20,131 nucleotides of DNA from positions 1 through 20,131 of the forward strand of contig JAFAEC010000062.1 of assembly GCA_023424215.1 (NCBI GenBank), written 5' to 3'. This stretch comes from Pseudomonadota bacterium. GTDB lineage: Bacteria > Pseudomonadota > Alphaproteobacteria > Caulobacterales > Caulobacteraceae. Positions 1 to 7,986 of this stretch are shown piece by piece. The first letter of the stretch is position 1; each line of letters begins with the position of its first letter. Under the pieces are notes generated by a model, which was not told the DNA's origin, did no database searches, and was given only the letters and a program-made list of their open reading frames with translations. Both the position numbers and the translations under genes were made by a program.

Positions 1-330
1 CAGGCCGGCGATCTCCTCGGCCGCGGCATGGACGTAGGACAGGTCCGCATGCCCGTCGCCGCGCCGCGACGGCGTGCCCACCGCGATGAACACGGCGTCC
101 GCCGCGCGGATCGCCTCGGCCCCGTCCCGCGCGAACGACAGCCGGCCGTCGCGGACGTTGGTCTCCACCAGATCGTCCAGCCCCGGCTCGAAGATCGGGA
201 TCTCGCCCCGCTCAAGCCGCTCGATCTTCGACGGGTCCTTGTCGACGCAGGTCACGACGTGGCCGAAGTCGGCGAAGCAGGCCCCCGACACCAGCCCCAC
301 ATAGCCGGTCCCGATCATCGTCACGCGCAT
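1..330 (-). CDS. UDP-glucose 6-dehydrogenase, N-terminal part (cut by window edge)
   Basis: This is the first 110 codons of a UDP-glucose/GDP-mannose dehydrogenase family protein; the rest lies beyond position 1. The family oxidises UDP-glucose to UDP-glucuronate with two NAD+, in the cytoplasm, feeding exopolysaccharide and lipid glycosylation. The Rossmann glycine motif is residues 7-12 (GTGYVG), the NAD-ribose acidic residue is D30 in CVDKD, the IPIFEPGLDDLV segment at 44-55 is typical of the family, and FIAVGTP follows at 81-87. The ATG at 328-330 is preceded by AAGGGA at a good distance. GDP-mannose dehydrogenase is a less likely alternative, because the IYEPGL-like segment favours the UDP-glucose enzyme. 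Substrate specificity cannot be settled without the C-terminal half. Confidence 0.9.
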   Translation of the reverse strand, partial: MRVTMIGTGYVGLVSGACFADFGHVVTCVDKDPSKIERLERGEIPIFEPGLDDLVETNVRDGRLSFARDGAEAIRAADAVFIAVGTPSRRGDGHADLSYVHAAAEEIAGL

Positions 331-397
331 AAGTTGTCCCTTGGGTCGGATGCGGAGTGGGGCATAACGGCAGGTTCGATGTTTGGCCACCCCTCAG

Positions 398-2392
<1,995 letters not shown>

Positions 2393-2532
2393 GGGGCTTT
2401 CCTGCGGCTGGCCGGCCCACGTTAGAACCGCCCCGGCCGCCACGGAAGGGCGATGGCTGGAGAACCCGGCCGGGATCGGCTATCGGCCCGCATCGACAGG
2501 GCGCCGGCAGACGCGCCCGCAGGAGACGCCGC
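2393..2532. promoter_or_regulatory. Divergent intergenic region between acs and the cystathionine gamma-synthase-like gene
   Basis: This 140-bp gap must carry promoters for both divergent genes. AGGAAA lies upstream of acs on the minus strand and AGGAGA at 2521-2526 upstream of the plus-strand gene. I see no convincing -35/-10 pair or long dyad, so the promoter assignment is positional only. Confidence 0.4.
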
Positions 2533-3822
2533 ATGACCGACCGCCACCACGCCCGCCGCCTGGGCGACCGCCCGCTCGCGCCGGAGACCCTGATGATGGG
2601 TTATGGCTACGATCCGAGGCTGTCGGAAGGCTCGATCAAGCCGCCGATCTTCCAGACCTCGACCTTCGTGTTCCGCTCGGCCGAGGACGGCAAGCGCTTC
2701 TTCGAGGTCGCCTACGGCCTGCGCGAGAAGGATCCGGAGGAGGCGCTGGGTCTGATCTATTCGCGGATCAACAATCCCAACCTCGAAATTCTCGAGGACC
2801 GGCTGGCGGTCTGGGACGGGGCGGACAAGGCCCTGGTCTTCTCCAGCGGCATGGCCGCGATCTCGACCACCATCCTGGCGCTGAGCCGGCCGAACGACGT
2901 GGTGGTCTACACCGCCCCGGCCTATGGCGGCACCGAATACCTGTTCGACCGCATCCTGCCGCGCATGGGCGTGGAGACGGTCAGCGTCGCCGACTGCGAC
3001 GGCGGCGCGGCGCTGGCGAACGCCGTGCGCGACGCCGCGGCCCGCGCCGCCGTGCGCGGCGGCCGGCTGGCGGCGGTCTATGTCGAGACGCCGGCCAATC
3101 CGACCAACCAGCTGATCGACCTGCGCGCCGCCGCCGAGGCGATCCGCGGCCTCGGCCAGGCCGTGGCCCCGCCGCTGGTGGTCGACAACACCTTCCTCGG
3201 GCCGCTGTGGCAGAAGCCGCTCGAGCACGGCGCCGACCTGGTCCTCTACTCCCTGACCAAATACGTCGGCGGCCACTCCGACCTGATCGCCGGGGCCTGC
3301 ATGGGCCGTGCCGACCTGATGGGCCGGGTGGCGGAGATGCGCACCATCTGCGGCACGGTCACCGACCCGCACACCGCCTGGCTGCTGACCCGCAGCCTCG
3401 AGACCCTGCACGTGCGCATGGAGCGGTCGCAGGCCAACGCCGTGGAGCTGGTCCGCCGCCTGCGCGGCCACGCCAAACTGGAGGCCGTGCTCGACGCCGG
3501 CGGGGCCGAGAGCTCCGCGGATCAGCAGGCCATCTTCGCCCGCCAGTGCGCCGGGCCCGGTTCGACCTTCTCCATCCGGCTGAAGGGCGGCGAGGCCGAG
3601 GCCTTCCGCATGCTCAATGCGCTCCGCCTGTTCAAGCTGGCGGTCAGCCTCGGCGGCACCGAAAGCCTGGTCTCCCACCCGTCCAGCACGACCCACTCGG
3701 ACTACACGCCCGAGGCCAAGGCGCGCTGCGGCATCGGCGACAACCTGGTGCGCCTGTCGGTGGGCATCGAGAACGTCGAGGACCTGTTCGCCGACCTGAC
3801 CCGGGCGCTGGAGGCGGTCTAG
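2533..3822 (+). CDS. Cystathionine gamma-synthase-family PLP enzyme (Cys/Met metabolism)
   Basis: A 429-residue PLP-dependent enzyme of the Cys/Met metabolism family (cystathionine gamma-synthase, gamma-lyase, cystathionine beta-lyase, methionine gamma-lyase). The PLP lysine is K243 in YSLTKYVGGHSD, the pyridine-nitrogen aspartate is D218 in VVDNTF, the phosphate-binding YSR is at 76-78, SSGMAA is at 104-109, the ring-stacking tyrosine is Y131 in APAYGG, and the carboxylate-binding arginine is R407 near the C-terminus. It is longer than the usual about 390 residues, with extra N-terminal sequence and a KDPEEALGL insert before YSR. Motifs alone do not tell synthase from lyase. The ATG at 2533 has AGGAGA seven bases upstream. 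Its 3' end is repeated about 6.3 kb downstream, marking a probable island insertion point. Confidence 0.9.
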   Translation: MTDRHHARRLGDRPLAPETLMMGYGYDPRLSEGSIKPPIFQTSTFVFRSAEDGKRFFEVAYGLREKDPEEALGLIYSRINNPNLEILEDRLAVWDGADKALVFSSGMAAISTTILALSRPNDVVVYTAPAYGGTEYLFDRILPRMGVETVSVADCDGGAALANAVRDAAARAAVRGGRLAAVYVETPANPTNQLIDLRAAAEAIRGLGQAVAPPLVVDNTFLGPLWQKPLEHGADLVLYSLTKYVGGHSDLIAGACMGRADLMGRVAEMRTICGTVTDPHTAWLLTRSLETLHVRMERSQANAVELVRRLRGHAKLEAVLDAGGAESSADQQAIFARQCAGPGSTFSIRLKGGEAEAFRMLNALRLFKLAVSLGGTESLVSHPSSTTHSDYTPEAKARCGIGDNLVRLSVGIENVEDLFADLTRALEAV

Positions 3823-3825
3823 CCG
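3753..3825 (+). repeat. Left copy of 73-bp imperfect direct repeat (candidate attL)
   Basis: The last codons of the PLP enzyme gene, from CCTGTCGGTG to TAGCCG, recur at 10064-10136 with four mismatches in 73 bases. The pair brackets a block containing a relaxase, an excisionase-like HTH protein and a toxin-antitoxin pair. Integration into the 3' end of a coding gene, which keeps the gene intact, is a known habit of integrative elements. Calling this an attachment site is inference. Confidence 0.6.
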
Positions 3826-3863
3826 CCCTGCTCTACGGATCTGCGGGGCAGGAGCAGGGGCGG
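3823..3863 (+). terminator. Strong hairpin directly after the PLP-enzyme stop codon
   Basis: CCGCCCTGCTC at 3823-3833 pairs with GAGCAGGGGCGG at 3852-3863 (one bulged G), with an 18-base loop. There is no T-run on the plus strand, so it may be a weak or factor-assisted terminator, or part of the island end. The stretch 3864-4068 shows nothing else I can support. Confidence 0.4.
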
Positions 3864-4068
3864 CGGAGCGAACCGCCATGTGGCCGGTTGGAGGGCCTCG
3901 CCGTCAGGTCCTTCCGACAAGCCTCCCCGTGCTCCGCCAAGCCTTCAGGTGTCGTGAGCAGCGGGGGCGGCGCCGACTCGACCACAGCCAGATGATCGGT
4001 CTGCCTCTTATTCGGGTGCGGGGTCCTCGCCCTGGTGTGTGACGCCCTGAGAGCCAAGGACCGCAGTT

Positions 4069-4362
4069 TCAGACGCCGCCCCGATCACTGCCGCTTTCAA
4101 CCTGCCAAACGCCCATGCGTCTGGGTTGGCTGGAGGACGAGCGCAGGCCTGTGAGCTGGCTGCGGGCCCATTCGTGCAGCTTGCTCCTGGGATAGTAGGG
4201 TGTGCGGCCCAGATGCAGGCAGGGTGGCCCATCCGACCGGGTGCAGAAGATCTTGGCCAGGGTGGACGGGGCTCGGCGGATGCCCATTGCCGCGAGTTCG
4301 CGTGACGCCTCTTTACGCGTCAGCAAAGTGTCTTCGGTCGGTCCGAGTTGAAGGCCTGGCAT
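4069..4362 (-). CDS. Excisionase-like helix-turn-helix DNA-binding protein
   Basis: A 97-residue basic protein. Residues about 11-70 (from LLTRKEASRELAAMG through APSTLAKIFCTRSDGPP to LGRTPYYPRSKLHEWARSQL) have the winged HTH shape of AlpA/excisionase-type proteins found in proteobacterial integrative elements: a helix pair, the SDGPP wing turn, then xYYPxxxLxxW. Such proteins bind element ends or element promoters and bias excision or transfer. The ATG at 4360-4362 has GGAG six bases upstream and is preferred to a longer start 16 codons earlier. The C-terminal tail after residue 75 is low in recognisable structure. It lies next to the left repeat, where an excisionase would be expected, but the partner integrase is missing. 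Its exact role is inference. Confidence 0.7.
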   Translation of the reverse strand: MPGLQLGPTEDTLLTRKEASRELAAMGIRRAPSTLAKIFCTRSDGPPCLHLGRTPYYPRSKLHEWARSQLTGLRSSSSQPRRMGVWQVESGSDRGGV

Positions 4363-4526
4363 GGGAGTCTCCGTAGGATTCCCACCGACGGTGCGGCTCT
4401 GCCTGGCCAAGTCAATCGAGCCTTTCCGGGGCGCTATCGACGGATCTGGTTCAGCGTGTATCAGGCAGCTTCAGGGCGTTTCACCAGCCTGAGCCCGGTC
4501 GAGCGAATGTGATCGCGCTGAAGGTC

Positions 4527-4757
4527 TTACTGCCTCAATCGCACGCCCGGCCCACCGTTCGGGTCGGCCGGTATGAAGATGACGCCGCTAGCTTCCAAGG
4601 CACCCTGGAGGCGATAAAGGGTGGCCGTCTGCATGCCGCCCCGGCTGGTCTCGTATCTATGGATAGTGGAATCGGCGACCCCCGACAGTCTCGCAAGCTC
4701 TCGAACGCTGATTCCGACAGCAGCGCGTGCCATTCGGATCTGAGACGGCGTAGGCAT
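4527..4757 (-). CDS. Small XRE-family transcriptional regulator
   Basis: A 76-residue single-domain HTH_XRE protein. The helix-turn-helix spans about residues 8-55 (RMARAAVGISVRELARLSGV, then DSTIHRYETSRGG), and the C-terminus FIPADPNGGPGVRLR is characteristic of a widespread small regulator type (consensus GVEFI...GGPGVRL) in alphaproteobacteria. The ATG at 4755-4757 gives the standard length; an upstream in-frame extension to 5078 is most likely not translated. The start region contains a perfect 12-bp palindrome and more dyads, which suggests autorepression and control of the divergent gene at 4891. It is probably the resident repressor of the island; no toxin partner is adjacent on the same strand. 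Confidence 0.85.
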   Translation of the reverse strand: MPTPSQIRMARAAVGISVRELARLSGVADSTIHRYETSRGGMQTATLYRLQGALEASGVIFIPADPNGGPGVRLRQ

Positions 4758-4760
4758 ATT

Positions 4761-4813
4761 GAGAAATTTCTCCGAGTAGTTGGAGAAATTCGTTGACGTG
4801 GTCGGCGAATTTC
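4761..4813. promoter_or_regulatory. Operator-like dyads upstream of the XRE gene
   Basis: GAGAAATTTCTC at 4761-4772 is a perfect palindrome, and part of it recurs inverted at 4782-4790 (GGAGAAATT). GAAATTCG at 4785-4792 and CGAATTTC at 4806-4813 form a perfect 8-bp inverted repeat with a 13-bp spacer. The AT-rich sites lie between the divergent XRE gene and the gene at 4891, where an autorepressor would act. Binding is inference. Confidence 0.55.
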
Positions 4814-4890
4814 GATGAACTCTAGACAGGTTTCTCTCGAACGCCAGCGTGCCCCCGGCGCCGGCCTCGCTTTTGCGCGGAGAATGGCGC

Positions 4891-5325
4891 GTGGGTAAGC
4901 AGCGGTCGCACCTCAACCTTACCCGCCGCGCTCTGTTTCCCGCGGCCATTCTTGCTTCGCCCACGTCCCCGCTGCCCCAGAACTTGTCCGCAACCGACCT
5001 CTGCGTGGACTGGCTTCGTGCTGATGCCCGCTTGGAGGCTTCAACCCTGGAATGGAGCCGCGTTGAAGCCGGTATCATGGAAGTCGCCGACCTCGGGACG
5101 CTCGCCTCAAGCCGACAGCTAAGACGGCTGGAGCGTCAGATCAGGGCTCTCGATCATCAGCGGTCAGGTCTGCTTGAACGCATCGTTGAATGCCCGGCGC
5201 AGAACATCGAAGAAGTTCTGGCCAAGCTCTTGGTCGCGAAGAGGCTCCTCGAAGGAGAGGGCGGCGCCGAGCACGACCTCGTTGCGGACGCAGCGACGGG
5301 GCTGGCAAACTCCACTGGCTTCTGA
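4891..5325 (+). CDS. Hypothetical protein with N-terminal hydrophobic leader
   Basis: A 144-residue protein I do not recognise by name. The N-terminus has a basic stretch with a twin arginine (NLTRRALFPAAILASPTSPL, about residues 9-28), which resembles a leader peptide but lacks a full Tat motif. The remainder is mainly helical, with the pattern DLCVDWLRADARLEA at 36-50 and long charged helices at 74-125. Small proteins with this TRR leader and a D-x-x-x-x-W-L pattern occur in alphaproteobacterial mobile regions, from memory. I chose the GTG at 4891 because GGAGA lies six bases upstream; an earlier GTG at 4849 is possible. It is divergent from the XRE gene and shares its operator-like upstream region. 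Confidence 0.55.
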   Translation: MGKQRSHLNLTRRALFPAAILASPTSPLPQNLSATDLCVDWLRADARLEASTLEWSRVEAGIMEVADLGTLASSRQLRRLERQIRALDHQRSGLLERIVECPAQNIEEVLAKLLVAKRLLEGEGGAEHDLVADAATGLANSTGF

Positions 5326-5660
5326 CGACCGCTGTCTCTGGCCAGACGCAAGCTGACCCTGCGGATCCGGGGCGCCGGGTCGCGGACGGGCGACCTGGCG
5401 TACAGACTGTGATGGTCTGATGATTGTAAATCACTCGCTGCGGGCTCCCGTTCCGGCGGTGACCATCCGGTGACCCCGAAACCGGCTCGGCGAGCGCCGG
5501 CGGGAGACTTGCAGCAGGCTCAGAGCCTTGGCGGATGGTTGTGGCGACCTCGACTACCCGTACTGGGACGTCGAACTGGAGCCCTAGGGTTTCCCCACGT
5601 TTCTTCTTTGCCCAAGTGCCCCTAAGCCTGGCGAGAGTTCGACAGGGGGCGATGGCCGTA
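5326..5660. other. Non-coding stretch with small dyads before hipBA
   Basis: There is no intact gene. It contains a hairpin CAGAC/GTCTG (5403-5407 and 5415-5419), the dyad TGATT-GTA-AATCA at 5420-5432, and a direct repeat GGTGACC at 5458-5464 and 5469-5475. A short open frame ends in CGDLDYPYWDVELEP before a stop near 5586 and could be the tail of a lost gene. Confidence 0.35.
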
Positions 5661-5664
5661 GGAC

Positions 5665-5707
5665 TATGATATAGGGTTCTGCATCACAATGGCTTATCGA
5701 TGCAGAA
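5665..5707 (+). promoter_or_regulatory. Probable hipBA promoter/operator overlapping the hipB start
   Basis: TATGAT at 5665-5670 is a plausible -10 box. TTCTGCATC at 5677-5685 and GATGCAGAA at 5699-5707 form a perfect 9-bp inverted repeat with a 13-bp spacer; the right arm covers the hipB ATG at 5700. HipB-type proteins repress their own operon by binding such dyads, so this is the likely autoregulatory site. No clear Shine-Dalgarno is present, and the transcript may be nearly leaderless. Confidence 0.55.
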
Positions 5708-6308
5708 TAAGATATCTAAACGGTACGGCCTGGAGTCGCTCACCGAAGCGGTGCGTCAGGCACGTCTGGCCAAGGGCTGGAGTCAACGCGAACTCAGCGC
5801 ACGTGCGCACCTGACCCAGGCGCAGATCTCCCGGATCGAAAACGGTGAGGTGGATTTGCAGGTCTCGACCCTGCTGGAACTCGCGCGCTCGCTCGATCTG
5901 GATCTCCGGCTCGTGCCGAGATCGGCGATCACGGCTGTGGAGGCCGCCGTCCGCTCCGCCGAGGAGCGGTCAGAAGAACGAAGCGCCAGGAATTTGCTCG
6001 CAAACCTGCGCCGCCTTGCCGAGGAGGCGCGAGCCTCCGCTCCAGGACGGGAGGACATCGCATCCCTCGCATCCAGCCTTCAGGACCTGGAGCCCCTTGC
6101 GCTGCACCTGCGCGGGACCTTCATAACCGCCGAGCTGGAGCGCCTGCGGATCAACCTTGAGGGTTTCCTGAACTCTCCGCCGGCGGAGCGCCCCAGCCAC
6201 GCGAAGGCCTATCGAGACGCAGCCGCGTGGCTGAAGAACCTCAGAAACACCCTGATGCACACGCCCCAGGCGGAGCGCCCGGCTTACAGCCTGGATGATG
6301 AGGACTGA
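5700..6308 (+). CDS. hipB: HipB-like XRE antitoxin with long C-terminal extension
   Basis: A 202-residue protein. Residues about 14-70 form an HTH_XRE domain (EAVRQARLAKGWSQRELSAR, then TQAQISRIENGEVDLQVSTL, then LARSLDLDLRLVPR) typical of HipB, which binds operator DNA and neutralises HipA. Canonical HipB proteins end near residue 75-90. This one continues for over 110 residues with a charged helical segment (about 78-115, many E and R) and a second helical region (120-190) containing LEPLALHLRGTFITAELERL and AWLKNLRNTLMHTPQ. The extension is not recognised; it could serve dimerisation, HipA contact or a separate sensing role. The stop is followed two bases later by the hipA start, so the two are one operon. 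The DNA-binding and antitoxin role is inferred from the domain and the neighbour. Confidence 0.82.
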   Translation: MQNKISKRYGLESLTEAVRQARLAKGWSQRELSARAHLTQAQISRIENGEVDLQVSTLLELARSLDLDLRLVPRSAITAVEAAVRSAEERSEERSARNLLANLRRLAEEARASAPGREDIASLASSLQDLEPLALHLRGTFITAELERLRINLEGFLNSPPAERPSHAKAYRDAAAWLKNLRNTLMHTPQAERPAYSLDDED

Positions 6309-6310
6309 CC

Positions 6311-7540
6311 ATGGCCGCCGACGTGCTCGAAGTGCTGCTCAATGACCGAAAGGTCGGCATGATCACCGCCCTGGGCGGCGATCAATCAATCTTCTCGTTC
6401 AATGACGAGTACGCCGACGATCCCGATCGTCCGACGCTCAGTCTGTCCTTCAAGGGCGAACGGGGCGGCCTGCTGCGCGATCACCGGCCAACCCAGACCC
6501 GGCTGATACCCTTTTTCTCCAATCTGCTTCCGGAGGGGACGCTGCGCGAATATCTGGCCAAGCGGGCTGGCATCAAGCCGATGCGCGAGCACCCCCTGCT
6601 TGAGGTGCTGGGGCCGGATCTTCCCGGCGCCGTGACGGTTCGCCCCGTCGGAGATGGCGTTGTCGATGATGACGATGATGATCAGCAGGGGGAACATGAC
6701 GATGGCGCCGCGCGCCAGGGCCCGCTGAGATTCTCACTGGCCGGGGTGCAGCTGAAGTTCTCGGCAGTGGAGAAGGCCCAGGGCGGCCTCACTATCCCGG
6801 CGAGCGGCTGCGGCGGGGACTGGATCATCAAGCTGCCCTCGACCCGGTTTCGCGGCCTCGCGGCCAACGAATTCTCGATGATGCGACTGGCCAGCGCCAT
6901 GGGCATGGACATCCCCGACGTGGAACTGGCGCCTCTCGATCAGATCGAGGGGCTGCCCGAAGGGATCGGCAAGATCGAGGAGGAGGCGTTCGCCATTCGG
7001 CGGTTCGATCGCCGTAAGGATGGCGGCCGCATCCATATCGAGGACTTCGCCCAGGTCTTCGGCGTTTATCCGGGCGAGAAGTATGAAAGGGGATCCTATC
7101 GCTTTCTGGCGAAGGTCCTCTGGCTGGAAACCGGCGAAGCCGGGGTGCGCGAGTTCATCCGGCGGCTTGTGTTCAACACCCTGATCGGCAACGCCGACAT
7201 GCACCTGAAGAACTGGTCGCTGATCTATCGCGACGGCCGAACGCCCGAGCTGTCTCCCGGCTACGACTTCCTGTCGACGACCGTCTACATCCCTGATGAG
7301 AACGCGGCTTTGAAGTTCGCCCGGACGAAGCGGATGGCCGAGGTCACCCTGGACGAGATCGGCTACATGGCGGCTCGGGCCGGTCTGCCGGAGGCGATGG
7401 CTCGTGACACGGCCATCGAAGCGGTGGATCGCTTCCATGAGGTCTGGGGCGCGGAACGTCCGCACTTGCCCATAGCGGACGACCTCGCTGCGGAGATCGA
7501 CAGGCTGCTCGGCGTCGTGCCGCTTGCTCAAGCACGCTAG
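6311..7540 (+). CDS. hipA: HipA-like serine/threonine kinase toxin
   Basis: A 409-residue HipA-family kinase. In E. coli HipA phosphorylates glutamyl-tRNA synthetase, halting translation and promoting persistence; the target here is unknown. The N-terminal subdomain (about 5-110) includes LIPFFSNLLPEG at 65-76. The FSLAGVQLKFS segment at 141-151 corresponds to the SxAGAQEK autophosphorylation loop, with S142 as the likely serine. K174 in WIIKLPS is the predicted ATP-binding lysine, the catalytic site is NADMHLKN at 294-301 with D296, and the metal-binding aspartate is D319 in GYDFLS. A very acidic loop (about 118-131, including six consecutive Asp) sits between the N-subdomain and the kinase core. 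The core has NADMHLKN and GVQLKF instead of the E. coli TDGHAKN and GAQEKT, so it belongs to a different branch. All key residues are present, so it is probably active. Confidence 0.88.
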   Translation: MAADVLEVLLNDRKVGMITALGGDQSIFSFNDEYADDPDRPTLSLSFKGERGGLLRDHRPTQTRLIPFFSNLLPEGTLREYLAKRAGIKPMREHPLLEVLGPDLPGAVTVRPVGDGVVDDDDDDQQGEHDDGAARQGPLRFSLAGVQLKFSAVEKAQGGLTIPASGCGGDWIIKLPSTRFRGLAANEFSMMRLASAMGMDIPDVELAPLDQIEGLPEGIGKIEEEAFAIRRFDRRKDGGRIHIEDFAQVFGVYPGEKYERGSYRFLAKVLWLETGEAGVREFIRRLVFNTLIGNADMHLKNWSLIYRDGRTPELSPGYDFLSTTVYIPDENAALKFARTKRMAEVTLDEIGYMAARAGLPEAMARDTAIEAVDRFHEVWGAERPHLPIADDLAAEIDRLLGVVPLAQAR

Positions 7541-7986
7541 GGAGCGCCAGCCGCCACAGATCGCGGGCTGGACTGCCGACTTCCATGAGGCAGCTCGCGA
7601 GCCGCCGGCAACGCGATCATACCGGCTGAGCCAGTTCGCGATATCGGCATAGCGCGTTGACGAGCTGCATCTGTCTTGGGGTTCGACATTCGGCCCCCAG
7701 GAGACGTCGCGACGCGACGAGAATGCACAGAGCCTTGCTGACCGCCGCCGAAACAGGCCTGATTCAGCTTTTGGCGGAAGGGAATTATTGAGGACGACCA
7801 TCACTGGGTCCCCTCGCCGACGCCGACGGACGAGATGCTCAGCATTGAGCGCTCACGAGGTGAGGCCGCGGCAGATCGCATCAGCGAGCGAAGGGCTCAG
7901 GCGCTCGGATTGTCTGAATCGCCCTGGCCCCCGCATCGCCCCGCCTCGGGACAGGCGTGAGCGCCCGCGTGGGGGAGACGCCCCCG
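7541..7986. other. Gene-poor stretch between hipA and relaxase, one tiny possible ORF
   Basis: There is no convincing gene. One open frame on the plus strand could encode 41 residues from an ATG at 7835 to a TGA at 7958-7960 (start MLSIERSRGEAAADRISERR), with a helix-prone charged sequence but no clear ribosome binding site. GGGGGAGACGCCCCC at about 7972-7986 forms a GC hairpin that abuts the relaxase stop codon on the minus strand and may help end its transcript; no T-run follows. Confidence 0.3.

Noticed and set aside
2422..3879. 485-codon minus-strand frame across the PLP enzyme gene
   Set aside because: Shadow of a gene whose catalytic lysine, aspartate and phosphate-binding residues are all present on the other strand.
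5403..5475. tRNA-like segment with a GTA-centred loop
   Set aside because: The anticodon-like loop does not sit on a five-pair stem, and no acceptor stem or T-arm sequence can be placed around it.
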